Part shown: piece by piece, positions 1 through 11,373 of the stretch
Layout: every line of letters begins with the position of its first letter
How positions within the stretch are numbered: position 1 is the first letter of the stretch
Source of the DNA: Malania oleifera
Lineage: Eukaryota > Streptophyta > Magnoliopsida > Santalales > Ximeniaceae
Direction: 5' to 3'
Assembly: GCF_029873635.1 (NCBI RefSeq)
Contig: NC_080421.1
Span: 3,596,001-3,660,000 of the forward strand
Length of the DNA stretch: 64,000 nt
The notes under the pieces: model-generated
Databases searched by the model: none
What the model was told of the DNA's origin: nothing
The model's input: the letters and a program-made list of their open reading frames with translations, nothing else
Program-made: the position numbers and the translations under genes

Positions 1-47
1 TTATAATTAGGATCACCCACAAGTAAGAGTGGTACAGCTCATGTTTT

Positions 48-2285
48 TTTTTTTTTATCAAAATGGGGTAAAATATATTGATCAAAAGAATACTTACAAA
101 TACACTAGACATTCCCAGGCCAAACAATATACATCATAACTCGGGCATACCCTAAGGCCAATCATGGCCAATCCTTTGTAGCTAACAAAATCAATCCAAG
201 TACAACACTCCAAGCAAATTAAACAAGATACATATCAAATTTATCAAAAACAGCCCTATAGACATATTTTTTTATCACAATTACCAACTTTATAGGGGAG
301 ATTACATGATTTTCAAATCTATATCTATTCCTAAAGTGTCATATAAAGTACACCATCGTAGCAAGAGCAATTCTTTTTCCCATCGCATGGACACCATTAC
401 CTTTCACTTCTTTATGGATCCATTTGGTGGCAGCCTTAATGGTAGACATAGATCGCCTTAGGCCCAACCACCCTTTAATTTCTCTCCACACTTCTTCCAA
501 AAATTTACATTTGAAGAACAAGTGATCCTCTAACAACCACAATATTCTATCCATTTTTTTTTTAAATATATACAATAACCAGTCCTACGTAGTGGAAACA
601 TAAATCATAAAATCATTTATACAGAAACTGTACAATACCAGATTCCAGAATACACAGACCATACAAAAATGTCCCTCTAGTATCATCTACTCAAAAAGAT
701 ATACAGCTCTGACAAAAACTCACCCTATAACCAAGGTAATCTAACTACTTTCTATCCGCGAGCCTAATCTGCTCGCCTAGTTGGCTCACCTGAAAAATGG
801 TAAAATAATGGGGTGAGTCGACGCTCAGTAAGTGGAAATATTCTATTACTAGTGTGTGACAACTAAGTTAAGGATACTTTTAAAATAATAACTGAACTGT
901 AATGCAATAAATCATCTATAAATCACATCTTTCAAACATATCTTGCTTTCTCTATTTAAAACATACTGTATCATCCGTTTTCTACTTTCCATACTGATAA
1001 TATATCATACTGTACTCATCATATACTGTAAAACTATATATATATAAATATTTGTACTTTATCCCTAGGACTCTGTACGTCATGATTTAACCCCTCATGG
1101 TAGGGTTGTGCGGCTCGTAGGCGAGACTCTATCTGGTCGGCCCTCCAGATAAGTCAATATACTCTACATTACCTCAGCCCGGTAAAACTGCATCCTCTCC
1201 TAGGCGCGGGACTGGCTGCTATCTCGTCTAACCAGCCCCCTCTACCCAGCGTACTGGGGAGCTGCATCCTCTCTGAGCACGGTTAGACGGTACCCACACA
1301 CTATCTAAGATATGTGGTTGCACTCTGTATGAATATAGCAACGGTACCGTGCTCTATAATCTGTATCTGTACTATATCTGTCTGTAATCTCTCCACAGGG
1401 ATCTGATACTATATACTCTATCTTTTTGTGCTGTAATACTGTAATCTCTATATACTGTATCCGTAACATCTTGATGCTACCTCTGTATATCTATATGAAT
1501 ACTCTGTCTATATACTCTGTCTGTATACACTATATGTTATGGTAATAGGAAACATGGAATACTATAACTCTATATTACTGTTCTGTATAAAACTGTAATA
1601 TAAAATACTGATCTGAGTATCTGTATACATGTATATGTATATATATGTATATATCTGTTTCATGAACTATTCATATAAAAGTTGCATATGCATGTACATT
1701 TCTCTGTGAATATAAATCTATACCTGTATATTCTGTGTAAACCCACATACTAGAAGAAGTTATATAAACTGTATATACTGTTATTAACTGTGTACTCAGT
1801 ATAGTATGATACATCACAAAACTATATAAATTATTTTATCTCATAAAATTCTACTCAGGCCACACAAACATTTAACTCATATTCTGTATAAACTAAATAA
1901 TAAACTGATAGGAATATATGTTTATAAAATCTCTAAAAACTTTATAAAAATTCCTAATATAGCATATTTTCCTTACCTCAACTTTGAAAAGCCCCTATAA
2001 ATTTTGGCTCTATACCCGCAGGGTTCCTAACCCAACATCCTGAAAACGCAATCCCCCAGAACAAAACATCAGTATTTCTTAGTTGCATCATTTCCTATAA
2101 CTGTCAAGAAGTCAAAAACTGAATAAAAGACCTTACCTTTAATTTGGGATGAAATTCAATTTTGTTTTTCTGACGATCCACTCTAGCAGACTTGTAGAGA
2201 ACTCCGCCAGGAGCGTCGTGGTAGCTTCGGATAGTCGATCCGGTGACTGGTGGGGCCGGAATCGAAGAGAGAAGGCAGAGGATTC

Positions 2286-2332
<47 letters not shown>

Positions 2333-2771
2333 TGGAGCGCTGAAAATGATTAAAAATCCCGATTTTTAGATATTTATGCTGCCAGATTCGTCGACGAGAC
2401 ACGTCACCTCGTCGACAAGTCCCTGTATTTGTCGGCAAAATTCAGATTGCTCCATACCCCCTCTCAGTATTTTCTTGTCGACAACGCCTTATTTTCGTCG
2501 ACGAATTTTCTTATGTGCTTGTCGACAAAGCCCTATATTCGTCGACGAAATCCCTTATGTTCTCGTTGACGAAGCCCTGGCAATTCCTTGAAAATTATTA
2601 TTATTATCCCCAAAATGCGATGTCGTCGACGAAACCTACTGCCTCCTTCTGTTTTTGTTTCCATTTTTCCTCTCTCTTTAATATTTGAATATCAATATTT
2701 CCCGGGTCGTTACAGATCCGGTGTCTCCAACTCTTCCTTACAAAACACACAACTCTACTCAATTCCTTCCA
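48..2771 (-). mobile_element. 5'-truncated LINE fragment (zf-RVT end), split by a solo LTR
   Basis: Two pieces, 48-528 and 2715-2771, belong to one non-LTR retrotransposon lying on the minus strand. Read on the minus strand, the pieces give a zinc-knuckle of the zf-RVT type (CVFCKEELETPDHLFFKC) followed by a W-rich tail, the usual C-terminal end of plant LINE reverse transcriptase. An in-frame stop lies just before the first Cys, so nothing functional remains. The T-run at about 46-58 is the poly-A tail on the other strand. A near-perfect 17-bp target duplication, TGGTACARCTCATGTTT, flanks the whole unit at 31-47 and 2773-2789. The insert itself is only about 540 bp, so it was heavily 5' truncated on arrival. 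The remaining length is the LTR at 529-2714, inserted later. Confidence 0.82.
529..2714 (-). mobile_element. Solo LTR A, Gypsy type, inside the LINE
   Basis: A 2186-bp LTR without internal region. It is flanked by a perfect 5-bp target duplication GATCC at 524-528 and 2715-2719, which cuts the LINE zf-RVT reading frame. Orientation is minus: the TGTAACGACCC end is at 2714. It shares most of its length with solo LTR B (2984-4990). Notable parts are an (AG)n tract at about 2288-2321, a cluster of GTCGAC palindromes at 2386-2632 and the module GTGAGTCGACGCTCAGTAAG at about 814-833, also seen in other LTRs of this window. Because A and B have different target duplications they are independent insertions, not the two ends of one element. 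The younger-than-LINE order is certain from the nesting. Confidence 0.85.
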
Positions 2772-2789
2772 CTGGTACAACTCATGTTT

Positions 2790-2983
2790 GATGTGAGAGG
2801 TAGAGGTGGGGTGTCCTTAGAAATTAAAGGCAGTGCATGGTTGGCTTTTAATTCAAATGCTGCCCTTTCTTTTTTTAAAAAATGACCCAAAGGTCCCTTT
2901 GGCCTTTGCTCAAATTTGGGTGGTCATGTTAATTAGGGGAATCTAATGATCAAACAGTTGAAATAGAAATTTTAATCCAAACA
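2790..2983. other. Short unique spacer between LINE and LTR B
   Basis: About 190 bp between the right target duplication of the LINE and LTR B. No coding potential or recognisable repeat seen. Confidence 0.4.
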
Positions 2984-4069
2984 TGTAACGTCCTCAAAAT
3001 TTCATACTATTTTTTTTTTTTTTTTGTGTATATATATTCACATCCATGTCTAAACAGCAGAAACACATATCATGCAGCCATTCACATATTTATTATACAA
3101 TACCAGAACCCAGTATATACAGACTATACAAAAATACCCCTCCAGCATCATCTACCCAAAAATATATACAACTATATCAAAAACTCACTCTATAACCAGA
3201 GTAATCAACCACTCTCTATCCGCGAGCCTGATCAGTTCGCCTAACTGGCTCACCTGAAAAATGATAAATTAATAGGGTGAGTCGACGTTCAGTAAGTGGA
3301 AATATGCTATTACTAGTGTATGACAACTAAGTTAATTATACGTAAAAAAAAATAGTACCGAACTGTAATGTAATAAAACATCTGTAGAGCATATTTTCCT
3401 TTCACAATTTAAGATATATTGTATTGCCTGTATTTTCTACTTTTCATACGATAATATCATACTATACTCATCATATACTATAAAACTGTATACATTTACA
3501 TATCTATACTTTATCCCTGGGACTCTGTACGTCATGATTTGACCCCTTATGATAGGGTTGTGTGGCCCGTAGGCGGGACTTCATCTGGTCGGCCCTCCAA
3601 ATAAGTCAATATACTCTACTCTACCTCAGACCGACCAAACTGCATCCTCTCTTAGGCGTGGGACTGGCTGCTACCTCGTCTAGCTGACCCCCTCTACCCA
3701 GCGTACTGGGGAGCTGCATCCTCTCCGAGCACAATTAGACGGTACCCACACACTATCTGAGATATGTGGTTGCACTCTATCTATATATAGCAACGGTACC
3801 GTGCTCTGTAAACTGTATTTGTACTGTATCTGTCTATGATCTTTCCACAGGGATCTGATACTATATACATATATACTCTTTTACTGTTTTCGCCATGTTT
3901 CCAAAGTTGCCATAATGCTATATTTCTGTACTGTAAATACTATAATCTCTGTATACTATATCGGTAGCATCTTGATGATACCCTTGTATATTTGTCTATA
4001 CACTCTGTCTTTATACTCTGTATATTATGGTAATAGGAAACATAACATACTATAACTCTGTATATACTG

Positions 4070-4101
<32 letters not shown>

Positions 4102-4152
4102 GTTTCATGAAACTATTCATATAAGAGTTGTATATGCAGGTACATTTCTCTG

Positions 4153-4191
<39 letters not shown>

Positions 4192-4990
4192 GTATATCTA
4201 GTATAGTATGATTCATCATGAAAGTTGTACACATTTCTTTATTACATAAAAATCTACTCAGGCCACACATGTATTTAAACTCATATTCTTTAAGTACTGT
4301 ATACTAAACTGATATAAATACGTAATTATGAAGTCTCTGATAGCATTATGAAAATTCCTAACATAACATATTTCCCTTACCTTAACTTTGAAAAGCCCCT
4401 ACAAAATTCTGACTCAATACCCGCACAGTTCCTAGCTCAACATCCTGAAACTACAATATCTCATAACAAAATATCAATATTTTCTTACCTACAACATTTC
4501 TTATAACTGAGGGAAAGACAAAAACTGAATAAAATGTCTTACCCTGAGATTGGGACGAAATTCAAAACAATTTTTTCAACGATCAGCTCCAATAGACTTG
4601 TAAAGAATCTCACTAGGAGCGTCGTGGTAGCCTCGGATCTTCGATCCAGCGAGAAACAGACCCGGAAATGAAGAGAGAAGTGAGAGAGAGTCGTAGAGAG
4701 AGAGGAGAGAGGGAGGGGCACTGAAAATGACAAAATATCCCGATTTCCCACTATTTATATTGTCAGATTCGTCAACGAAACCCTGTATTCATCAACAAAA
4801 TTCAGAGCAGCCCATATCTGTCTTTTGGGATTTTTTTGTCAACGAAACCCTGTATTCGTTGACGAATTTTCTGATGCACTCGTCGACGAAACCCTGTATT
4901 TATCGATGAAATCTACTGCCTCTTTCTATTTCTGTTTCCATTTTTCTCTCTTTTTAATATTTAAATATCAATATTTTCTGGGTCGTTACA
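2984..4990 (-). mobile_element. Solo LTR B, same family as LTR A
   Basis: A 2007-bp LTR beginning TGTAACGTCCTC and ending GGGTCGTTACA, flanked by a perfect 5-bp duplication AAACA (2979-2983 and 4991-4995). No internal region is present. It aligns by eye with LTR A along nearly all its length, in the same orientation, and carries (TA)n tracts at about 4077-4101 and 4158-4190. The palindrome cluster of LTR A is present at 4770-4907 but looks more decayed, with many C-to-T type differences. This suggests B is older than A. Fossil LTR of a Gypsy element with about 2-kb LTRs. Confidence 0.85.
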
Positions 4991-4995
4991 AAACA

Positions 4996-5635
4996 AGCCC
5001 TACCCATTTAATTAAGGGCTTGTTTGGCTAATTAGATTAAAAAAATTAAAAAGTTAAAATAGGATGATAATTAAAATAAAATTTAAAATTTAAAACTTTC
5101 TTGGCTCATCATTTCCATACAGATGAATGAAATCTTTCAAGTACACGTGAGAAGATTTGCAAGATTGTTTGGGAATGAATAGCTACGTTTTTCACATGAA
5201 TCTCATAAGTATAACTTAATTAATTTTATGTTGATTAATTAATTAATTAAGGGGACCGGCCGCTTATATTATTATCATTATAAAAATGCAATATCTTTTT
5301 CTAATCAATTGAGCAAATGAATAAAAGCATGAATGTGACAGCCAACAATGTTTGTTTCATTGGATTTACTAATAAACACAATTCATAAAGTACATAAAAA
5401 TTATTATTACATTAATCATTGCCTTTATGTACAATTTTTAAACCATTTATTGGCCCACTGACCTTGCTTCATAAATACAGCTCACAACATTCTAATTTCA
5501 TAATATATTTTTTTTTTTAAATTAGAATGATGATTAAGGAGCTTGGTTAAATTTAAAATAAATAATGTAAATGACTGGTGAAAGGAGTTTTATGTGGCCA
5601 AAGAGAGAGAGAGAGAGAGAGAGAGTCAGAGTGTG
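4996..5635. other. Intergenic, no gene seen
   Basis: AT-rich spacer between LTR B and LTR C. It contains short TTAATTAA-type runs and an (AG)n tract at about 5601-5625, just before LTR C. No gene or RNA recognised. Confidence 0.5.
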
Positions 5636-5941
5636 TGTAGAGACCCGAATCCGTAAAATAGGACAAAGGGTAAAAAGGTAATTTTAGCAGGCTTTGTCGA
5701 TGAAGCCAAGGTTCTTGTCGACAAAGGCTCTTCTGCGCCTCATCGCCGAAATTCAGAGTCTCTTCGATAAAAGGATCCCGACCGAAAGGAAAAATATCAG
5801 ATTAGGGTGCGTCCACGAAAAGCCTTTTGTAGCTTGTCGACAAAGAGCCTTTTGTAGCTCGTCGACAAAGGCACCATTTGTCAATGAGTTTGACCGGGTC
5901 AAGGGGTCTATAAATATTATTTTTCATTACTTCATGGTTAA

Positions 5942-5980
<39 letters not shown>

Positions 5981-7792
5981 GAACCGGCAAACTCTTTCTC
6001 TCTTTCTCTCTTCAATCCTTCATTGTTCGTCACCCAAATCCATGATATGACTTTACCACGTGGATCAAGGGGAAAACCTCTACAATTATAGCAGATTGGA
6101 TCTTCGTTTTGAGGATTTCCAAGTTTTATCCCAAAATCGAGGTAAGGGTCTAAGTTCGTTTTTTGTTCGATAGATCTGTAGTAAATAGGATTGTATTAAA
6201 GTATTGTTCTTTGGTTTTTAGGTATTGGGAATACAGTTCATTGTTTTGGAGCCGTATAGTTTGTGTTTCAGGTTCGGGAAAATAGGTAAGGGGATTTGTT
6301 TACATGAATCTTTTTAGAAAACTAAAAAGCTGAAAAGTTAGCTTATGTTTATATGCACGTATGGATTGCTTATTTGTAAAGTTTCACCGGGTAAAAATTC
6401 TGATTTTATGATTTTACGATTTTGGTAAAAATGAGAGTTTTGGCGTATAATCTCCAAACTTTTCAAAACTTCGTTATTTATATTAAACATAACATAGAAG
6501 ATACTTGAACCCCTTGATTTCCGTTTAAATGTTACTTTTCGAGTTATATACTATATATAATGGATTTTTTACCAAATGAGTGTGTCATATGATATGAAAT
6601 GGAATATTTGAATTTGTTTGAATACGTATATGAACTATGGGAACTAGAGTTCCATTTCACTATTTAAAAATGTGGAAAACAAGTGCCGGTTATATATCGA
6701 GTTTTATATATGAAAATGGTTAAATCGAGAGGGTGTGTGTCGGTTTATATCATAGTATGAATGGATGAGTTTGTGAAAATACTGGAACTGTACAAGTGAT
6801 TTGTGAATTGGAAACAAGTCAATTTGTTTTATTGTATATTGTACATATGATATTGGGACCGCAACTTGTTACTATGAGAGCTTTAAAAAGCTCAATGTTA
6901 TATTAGAATCTTAAAAAGCTCAACGTTATATGAAGCCTTAAAAAGCTTAAGCGTGGTTCCGTTGCTATATTTTGGATATAGTGCAACCATACATCTGATT
7001 TTCAGTGTGGGTATCGAGATAGTTGGCTGGGTAGGATTGTGTCACTAGTGGATTAATGGACCAGGTGGACTCAGTCGAACTATAGTAAATCGCACAACCC
7101 ACGCCACAGGGTAGTGTTGGCATAGTTATTATTGTTTCAAAGTTGGACGGTGTTCTAAATATGCATATACATGATTTAAAAACTAAAATGGGAAAAGTCA
7201 CAGGTTTGAGTACCGGACGAAGGGATTGTAAAGTGTATGGGCCTGTACCCTACCCTAACCTTAGGAACTCTCGTTTGCAACGATGCTGAATTATTTATTG
7301 TAGGAAATATATATAAATATCTCCTATATTATAGTGTTGAGAATATACTATATATGTAACTGCTTTCTACTTGTTTGAATATATATCGTCACACACTAAT
7401 GTAATATTTTTCACCATACAACCTTTGTTTCAGGTCTTGCTGGACATCGGTCCTAGTTGCTAGAGGGACTTGGAGTGTCGTATTGTGTTTAGCTTACGTA
7501 AGTGTTTTGTATATGTAATAGACTTAATTCAGAATGCATTTTTGGGGATTATAAAAACAAGTTATGTTTTAAGTACAATCGTATGTATGTGAGGATACAG
7601 TTAGAAATTCTGGTACGTCTATTAGAATTCATATGGATGTTTATGTTTTTCGCTGTACATGAGATTTCATATCAATATGAAACACCCGTATGTTCCTATT
7701 TAGAGCGGGTTGTATATGTATGTTATCAAAGACAGGTGTATTATACAGGTGTAATAGTACTCCGAGGCCGTATAAGGGGTCGAGGCGTTAAA
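5636..7792 (+). mobile_element. Solo LTR C, Gypsy type, opposite orientation
   Basis: About 2.15 kb beginning TGTAGAGACCCGAATCC and ending GGGGTCGAGGCGTTA, which resembles the LTR ends of the intact-length Gypsy element at 44.5-53.9 kb. Like LTRs A and B it has a cluster of GTCGAC palindromes near its 5' end (5696-5884) and a long (CT)n tract (5945-5980). A clear target duplication could not be called because both flanks are (AG)n microsatellite (5601-5625 and 7791-7812), so the exact ends are uncertain by a few bases. No internal region is present. Confidence 0.7.
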
Positions 7793-7812
7793 GAGAGAGA
7801 GAGAGGGAGAGA

Positions 7813-8867
7813 ATAAAAAAATTATTTGAAAAGTTAAAAATAATCTTTTCTATTAGAAAAAAAATTAGGTCCTTCCGAAAAATCATGGTAATTCTCCTAT
7901 TAGTCCTCTCCAATTAATGAAATCACAAGAGGAAGCGTGACATATAAGTCCTTATATGTGGGCCCACTGTTTTTTGGTATGATTTTATTGGTTAGGAAGG
8001 ATTGACAGAGACCGTAGCCTTTCCCTAATTATTTCTCCTTCAATTCTAATGGAGGGGAATGCATAGACTTTAACCTTAGGATATGACCATGTGGGAGATC
8101 ATGAAATTCTATGATAGCATTATTTTTATTAATAATTTTTTATTTTATTTTTTTGCATAAATTATTATCTACTTTTATGAGTTGTCTCTTTTAGTGACTT
8201 GATTAGGTTAGGTTAAGTTAACTTAACCGCTCTAGTCTTTTTCATTCTACGACTTTAATCCAATCTTGTAACACTAAGTCATAAGCAAATGCAAACCTAA
8301 AGTAGTGCTTAAGAGCATATATTTCAAGACTTTAATTTTAATTTACATAAATTTAAAAAAAAATGATGAGTAATTAATATAATAATTATTATATTTTATC
8401 TAAATCTGCATAAACTTAAATTTAAAGCATGAATTTACTAAAAAAAAATACAAGTAAATGCATTATGATTCATGCAGCGTACACAAACTGCATAAAGGTT
8501 TTCTTTTTTTAATTTTTAATTTTGTTCTATTATGTTATTGGAAATTTCTCTCTAAATAAATAAAAAAAAGTTGTTGAAAAAAGACATTCTTTTTATTTTA
8601 TAGGAAAATAATGGAATATTCCACGTGGCATGTTCTCTTCCAAAAAAGATAATGCCGGATCAATATCATAATTAAAAATTCAAAAGGGAGCCCTTAAATG
8701 ATTGATGAGCAAGAGGCACAGCTCTCCGTAATGCCAGAAATGGTTGTCCAATTTTTAATTAAACATAATAAGGAAAAGGAATAATTAGGTGTACTTAATT
8801 TTAAAGAAAATGGTTGATTTTTTTTTTCTTTTTTTGGTGTGGGGTGTAAGGGTGGGACAAAGATCAA

Positions 8868-8909
<42 letters not shown>

Positions 8910-11373
8910 TCTTTTTATAATTCGAAATTCTAACCTAGACGATCCCTTTGCGTTGTTCCAAACAAAGGAAGACATGACTGGCCCTAAAGCTGCCAAAAAC
9001 ATCTATTATTAGGAGACTTATAACTTGTCAATATCCACTTGACTCGTACTCGTTGGAACAGAAAGATCGTAAACAATGGTCAAAAGATAATATATGAGAA
9101 AACCATACCAACTAGATCATCAAGCAGAAAACCTAAAGAATCCGACTTATAATTCTGAAGAATACACATTTCCAAACTAAATCTAATGATATAACAAAAT
9201 TAACTAAAAAAAAAATCGATCATCCATTACTCTCTCAAAATATATGTTGAAGTCAGACTATCTAATCCATGAATAAGAAACAAGCAATCAACAACATTAG
9301 TAATAATTCTCATCCAATAAATGTTGTCAATAGATCTAATTACTCTATTCATTTTTTTTCTCTTACTATCTCTTAGAGTTGTTTATAGAATGGAATTGAA
9401 AAAAAAATCAACACAGAAAAAAAAGAAAATAACAAAATTATTGTGAAATATGATTATTGCAGTGCACAGTATATAATATTCATGTTAATTAGAAATTTGT
9501 GCAATACTTATAAAATTTTATAAAAATTTATGACTTATTTGAGACATAAGAATGAAATATAATAAAATAAAAATCAACCTTATAATTTCACAAATTCGCC
9601 ATATAATTTTATAGTCTATTTCACTCTCAATGCACGCCAAACATTAAATTAGTGAAAAAATGAGGAAAAGAAGGTAATTTTTTCTAAAAAAAAAAATTAT
9701 TTAAGCTATTACAAAATCCAATTTTTCAAATTCTAATGGGACACGAAATGTTGAACGAGGGCCCACCACTGCCTAGTGGTGGCCAGCCCGTCTTGGACAA
9801 AAATGCCCTGCCATTTCCAACGTCAACTTTCAACTTTCCACTCTGGGAAAACCGAGCAATAAAAACAAATAAAGAAAAGTATTATAATAATTTTTTTTCG
9901 TTCTTTTGAACTGGTGCTCTTGAGTAGTGCCAGAGCTGCCCCTGCAGTTTGGTTATTTGCACTTTTTTACTATGGTTTTGGGGAGACCAGGCAGGCGGGC
10001 AGTCACATGTGCTCTGAAACAAATGATTTTCTGATTCTCTTAAATTCATATTCTGTTTTTTTACTGTTTGGGCACAGCAAGTTTTTACTTTTTTAGTGCC
10101 ATTTTCTGAGAGAAGCTGCAGAAGGGAGAGAGAATCCAACGTGCTCCCTTGGATCATATGGCTCAAATTGCACCAGGAGACGCTGCAATTTTTGTTCATT
10201 TTTATTTTCTTTTCTTGCTGGCTAGCTCTGAAATTCAAAAGTAAGAGAAAAAATAAATAAATGAACAAATTTATATTACTGGATAAGGTTTTTATTTTAC
10301 GTGTTGGTATTATTGATTTTAAAAGATGTCATATCTGAACAAATTTTAAGTAAAATTCCACTCTTTTCCTTGAGACCTAATTTGGAAAAAAGAAAAGAAA
10401 AATAAGACAACGATCAGAGGAATTAATGTTTTTTCTTATTTGACCATAAAAAAGAATATTAATAAATAAAATTTTTACACTATCACTAATGGTTTATTTT
10501 TTAAAAAATAAAAACTTAATGATGATACTAAAGTTTCAATTTCTAGACAATTTCATCAACTAAAATGCATAAACTTTATCCGCACAAAATTATGTGGCTC
10601 ATGCTCGTGCTCGGACATAAATGACTAGTGAAAAGAAATGTCTAGAAAGCATTTTGCTCGTGTCATCCATCCACACCATAACAATTCAATAAATTTATTA
10701 CAATATGTACAACTCAAAATTTCCAGAAAACATTGAAGCATCATCATGGATAAATGGTTGGAGGGTGAGACACCAACTAGGACAAACCTAAAGTGTGAGA
10801 ATTACTCCATGGAAGTTTGCAATAAGGTATGTGACGTCATGGTGATGGCTGTTCTCACCCTGTCCTTGTTCTCGCCTTGGAGTATAATTTACACATGGGC
10901 AAATCATTTCTTCATGGTAAGAAGCTCCACGTTTGCTGAAATTACTAAATGCAATTTCTTTCCAATCATTTTTGCTTTTATTGAATCCCAAGATATATTA
11001 GGTTCATTTTCCAAAATCTTCACTACTCAAACTATACAAACGAAGAATAAGATCCCTCCATTACTGTGTATGACCTAGAAACTAACCGAAGGGGGAGAGA
11101 TCTCAAACCTTTGGGCTGAATGTACCAAAGGACGAATATAATTTAAAAGATTCTGACCCATATAATCCAGCTCTTCAAACCTGTAAACAAATTGTAAGAG
11201 AATTGAGTTCACATCATTAGAGATGAGGGGAAAATCCTTTCATCGCGGCTATTGATAAATTTTTGTGTACTGCATTGGGAAATGCATGCCTCCTTAAAAC
11301 TGAAAGAAAGCACAATCAGTCACAGATATGATCAAAGGATTTACCCCATGCAGAGGATGTTTGAAATATCATT
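7813..11373. other. Intergenic region and 3' flank of the HGSNAT-like gene
   Basis: About 3.5 kb of AT-rich DNA. It holds an (AAT)n microsatellite at 8868-8909 and many A/T runs. Open frames here are short and have no recognisable domain. The last few hundred bases, next to 11374, should include the 3' UTR of the minus-strand HGSNAT-like gene. I did not identify a clear poly-A signal. Confidence 0.5.

Noticed and set aside
2386-2632. CRISPR-like or attachment-site array
   Set aside because: Short palindromes with irregular spacers inside a plant LTR; the genome is eukaryotic.
529-4990. LTRs A and B as the two ends of one element
   Set aside because: Each has its own perfect 5-bp target duplication (GATCC and AAACA), and the sequence between them is LINE remnant and unique DNA.
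8694-9002. 102-codon frame with a long isoleucine run
   Set aside because: Produced by reading through the (AAT)n microsatellite.
9882-10268. 128-codon open frame on the minus strand and a 60-codon frame on the plus strand
   Set aside because: No domain, low-complexity ends, and the two overlap each other.
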